From Gemmatimonas sp. UBA2094 (lineage in GTDB: Bacteria; Gemmatimonadota; Gemmatimonadetes; Gemmatimonadales; Gemmatimonadaceae), in NCBI GenBank assembly GCA_002331565.1, contig DCZC01000107.1, forward strand, positions 1 through 5,650: a stretch of 5,650 nt of DNA, written 5' to 3'. Under the pieces are notes generated by a model. It was given only the letters and a program-made list of their open reading frames with translations. It was not told the origin of the DNA and made no database searches. Below are positions 5,563 to 5,650 of the stretch, one piece after another. The translations under genes were made by a program, and so were the position numbers. Every line of letters starts with the position of its first letter. The first letter of the stretch is position 1.

Positions 5563-5650
5563 CTACACGAAGGGTGGGGAAACGAGACCGCGGTCGGTGA
5601 GATATGCCGAGACGAGGTGGCGCGGCGTCACGTCGAATGCCGGATTCCAC
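5563..5650 (-). CDS. mtnA: S-methyl-5-thioribose-1-phosphate isomerase, C-terminal end
   Basis: The frame enters from the right edge and ends at TAG (5563-5565), leaving 28 codons. It begins WNPAFDVTPRHLVSAYLTDR and continues through GLVSPPF. NPAFDVTP followed by a helix and '(T/D)-x-x-G-x-(I/V)' then PPF is the characteristic end of MtnA, which converts methylthioribose 1-phosphate to methylthioribulose 1-phosphate in methionine salvage and belongs to the eIF2B-related isomerase family. The rest of the gene, including the catalytic Cys and Asp, lies outside the window. It is 9 bp upstream of glpK on the same strand. Confidence 0.88.
   Translation of the reverse strand, partial: WNPAFDVTPRHLVSAYLTDRGLVSPPFV

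Noticed and set aside
1..5650. CRISPR array, tRNA, rRNA, insertion sequence or phage-type genes
   Set aside because: No regularly spaced repeats, tRNA-like cloverleaf, rRNA signature, transposase motif or terminal repeats were found on either strand by reading; coding sequence fills nearly all of the window.

Overview
The window is GC-rich bacterial DNA (well above 60% G+C by eye), with densely packed genes and mostly short or overlapping junctions. Five complete genes and one partial gene lie on the minus strand. One partial gene on the plus strand ends at the left edge and converges on them. A didermic bacterium with c-type cytochromes and System I (Ccm) cytochrome c maturation is clearly indicated. 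A Gemmatimonadota-like or similar high-GC, non-proteobacterial source would fit the variant Ccm proteins, but that assignment is a guess.

In transcription order (right to left on the minus strand): the last 28 codons of mtnA (methylthioribose-1-phosphate isomerase, 5563-5650); glpK (glycerol kinase, 4063-5553), starting 9 bp after the mtnA stop; a 91-bp spacer with a small hairpin and a possible promoter; ccmE (haem chaperone, 3507-3971); a 110-bp spacer rich in GC hairpins; ccmF (haem lyase core, 1360-3396); ccmH (695-1363), overlapping ccmF by 4 bp; and a CcmI-like protein carrying a double zinc ribbon (138-695), overlapping ccmH by 1 bp. The plus-strand fragment (1-128) has a weak resemblance to the FdhD C-terminus.

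The last four minus-strand genes form a cytochrome c maturation unit. CcmE carries haem, CcmF transfers it to the apocytochrome, and CcmH with CcmI normally prepares and presents the apocytochrome CXXCH thiols. Every member except CcmF is atypical. CcmE has Cys (CxxxY) in place of the haem-binding His. CcmH has five cysteines (CPCPC plus two more) behind a twin-arginine-type signal peptide. The CcmI-like protein keeps only the first membrane segment and cytoplasmic loop, followed by four CxxC knuckles instead of a second membrane segment and TPR domain. No ccmG, ccmA, ccmB, ccmC or ccmD is present in the window. The most interesting observation is this set: the CxxxY CcmE type was described in systems lacking CcmH, yet here it sits beside an unusual, cysteine-rich CcmH.

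The glpK and mtnA genes are metabolic and show no evident functional link to the ccm genes. They probably form a separate upstream transcription unit, or one that only partly reads through.
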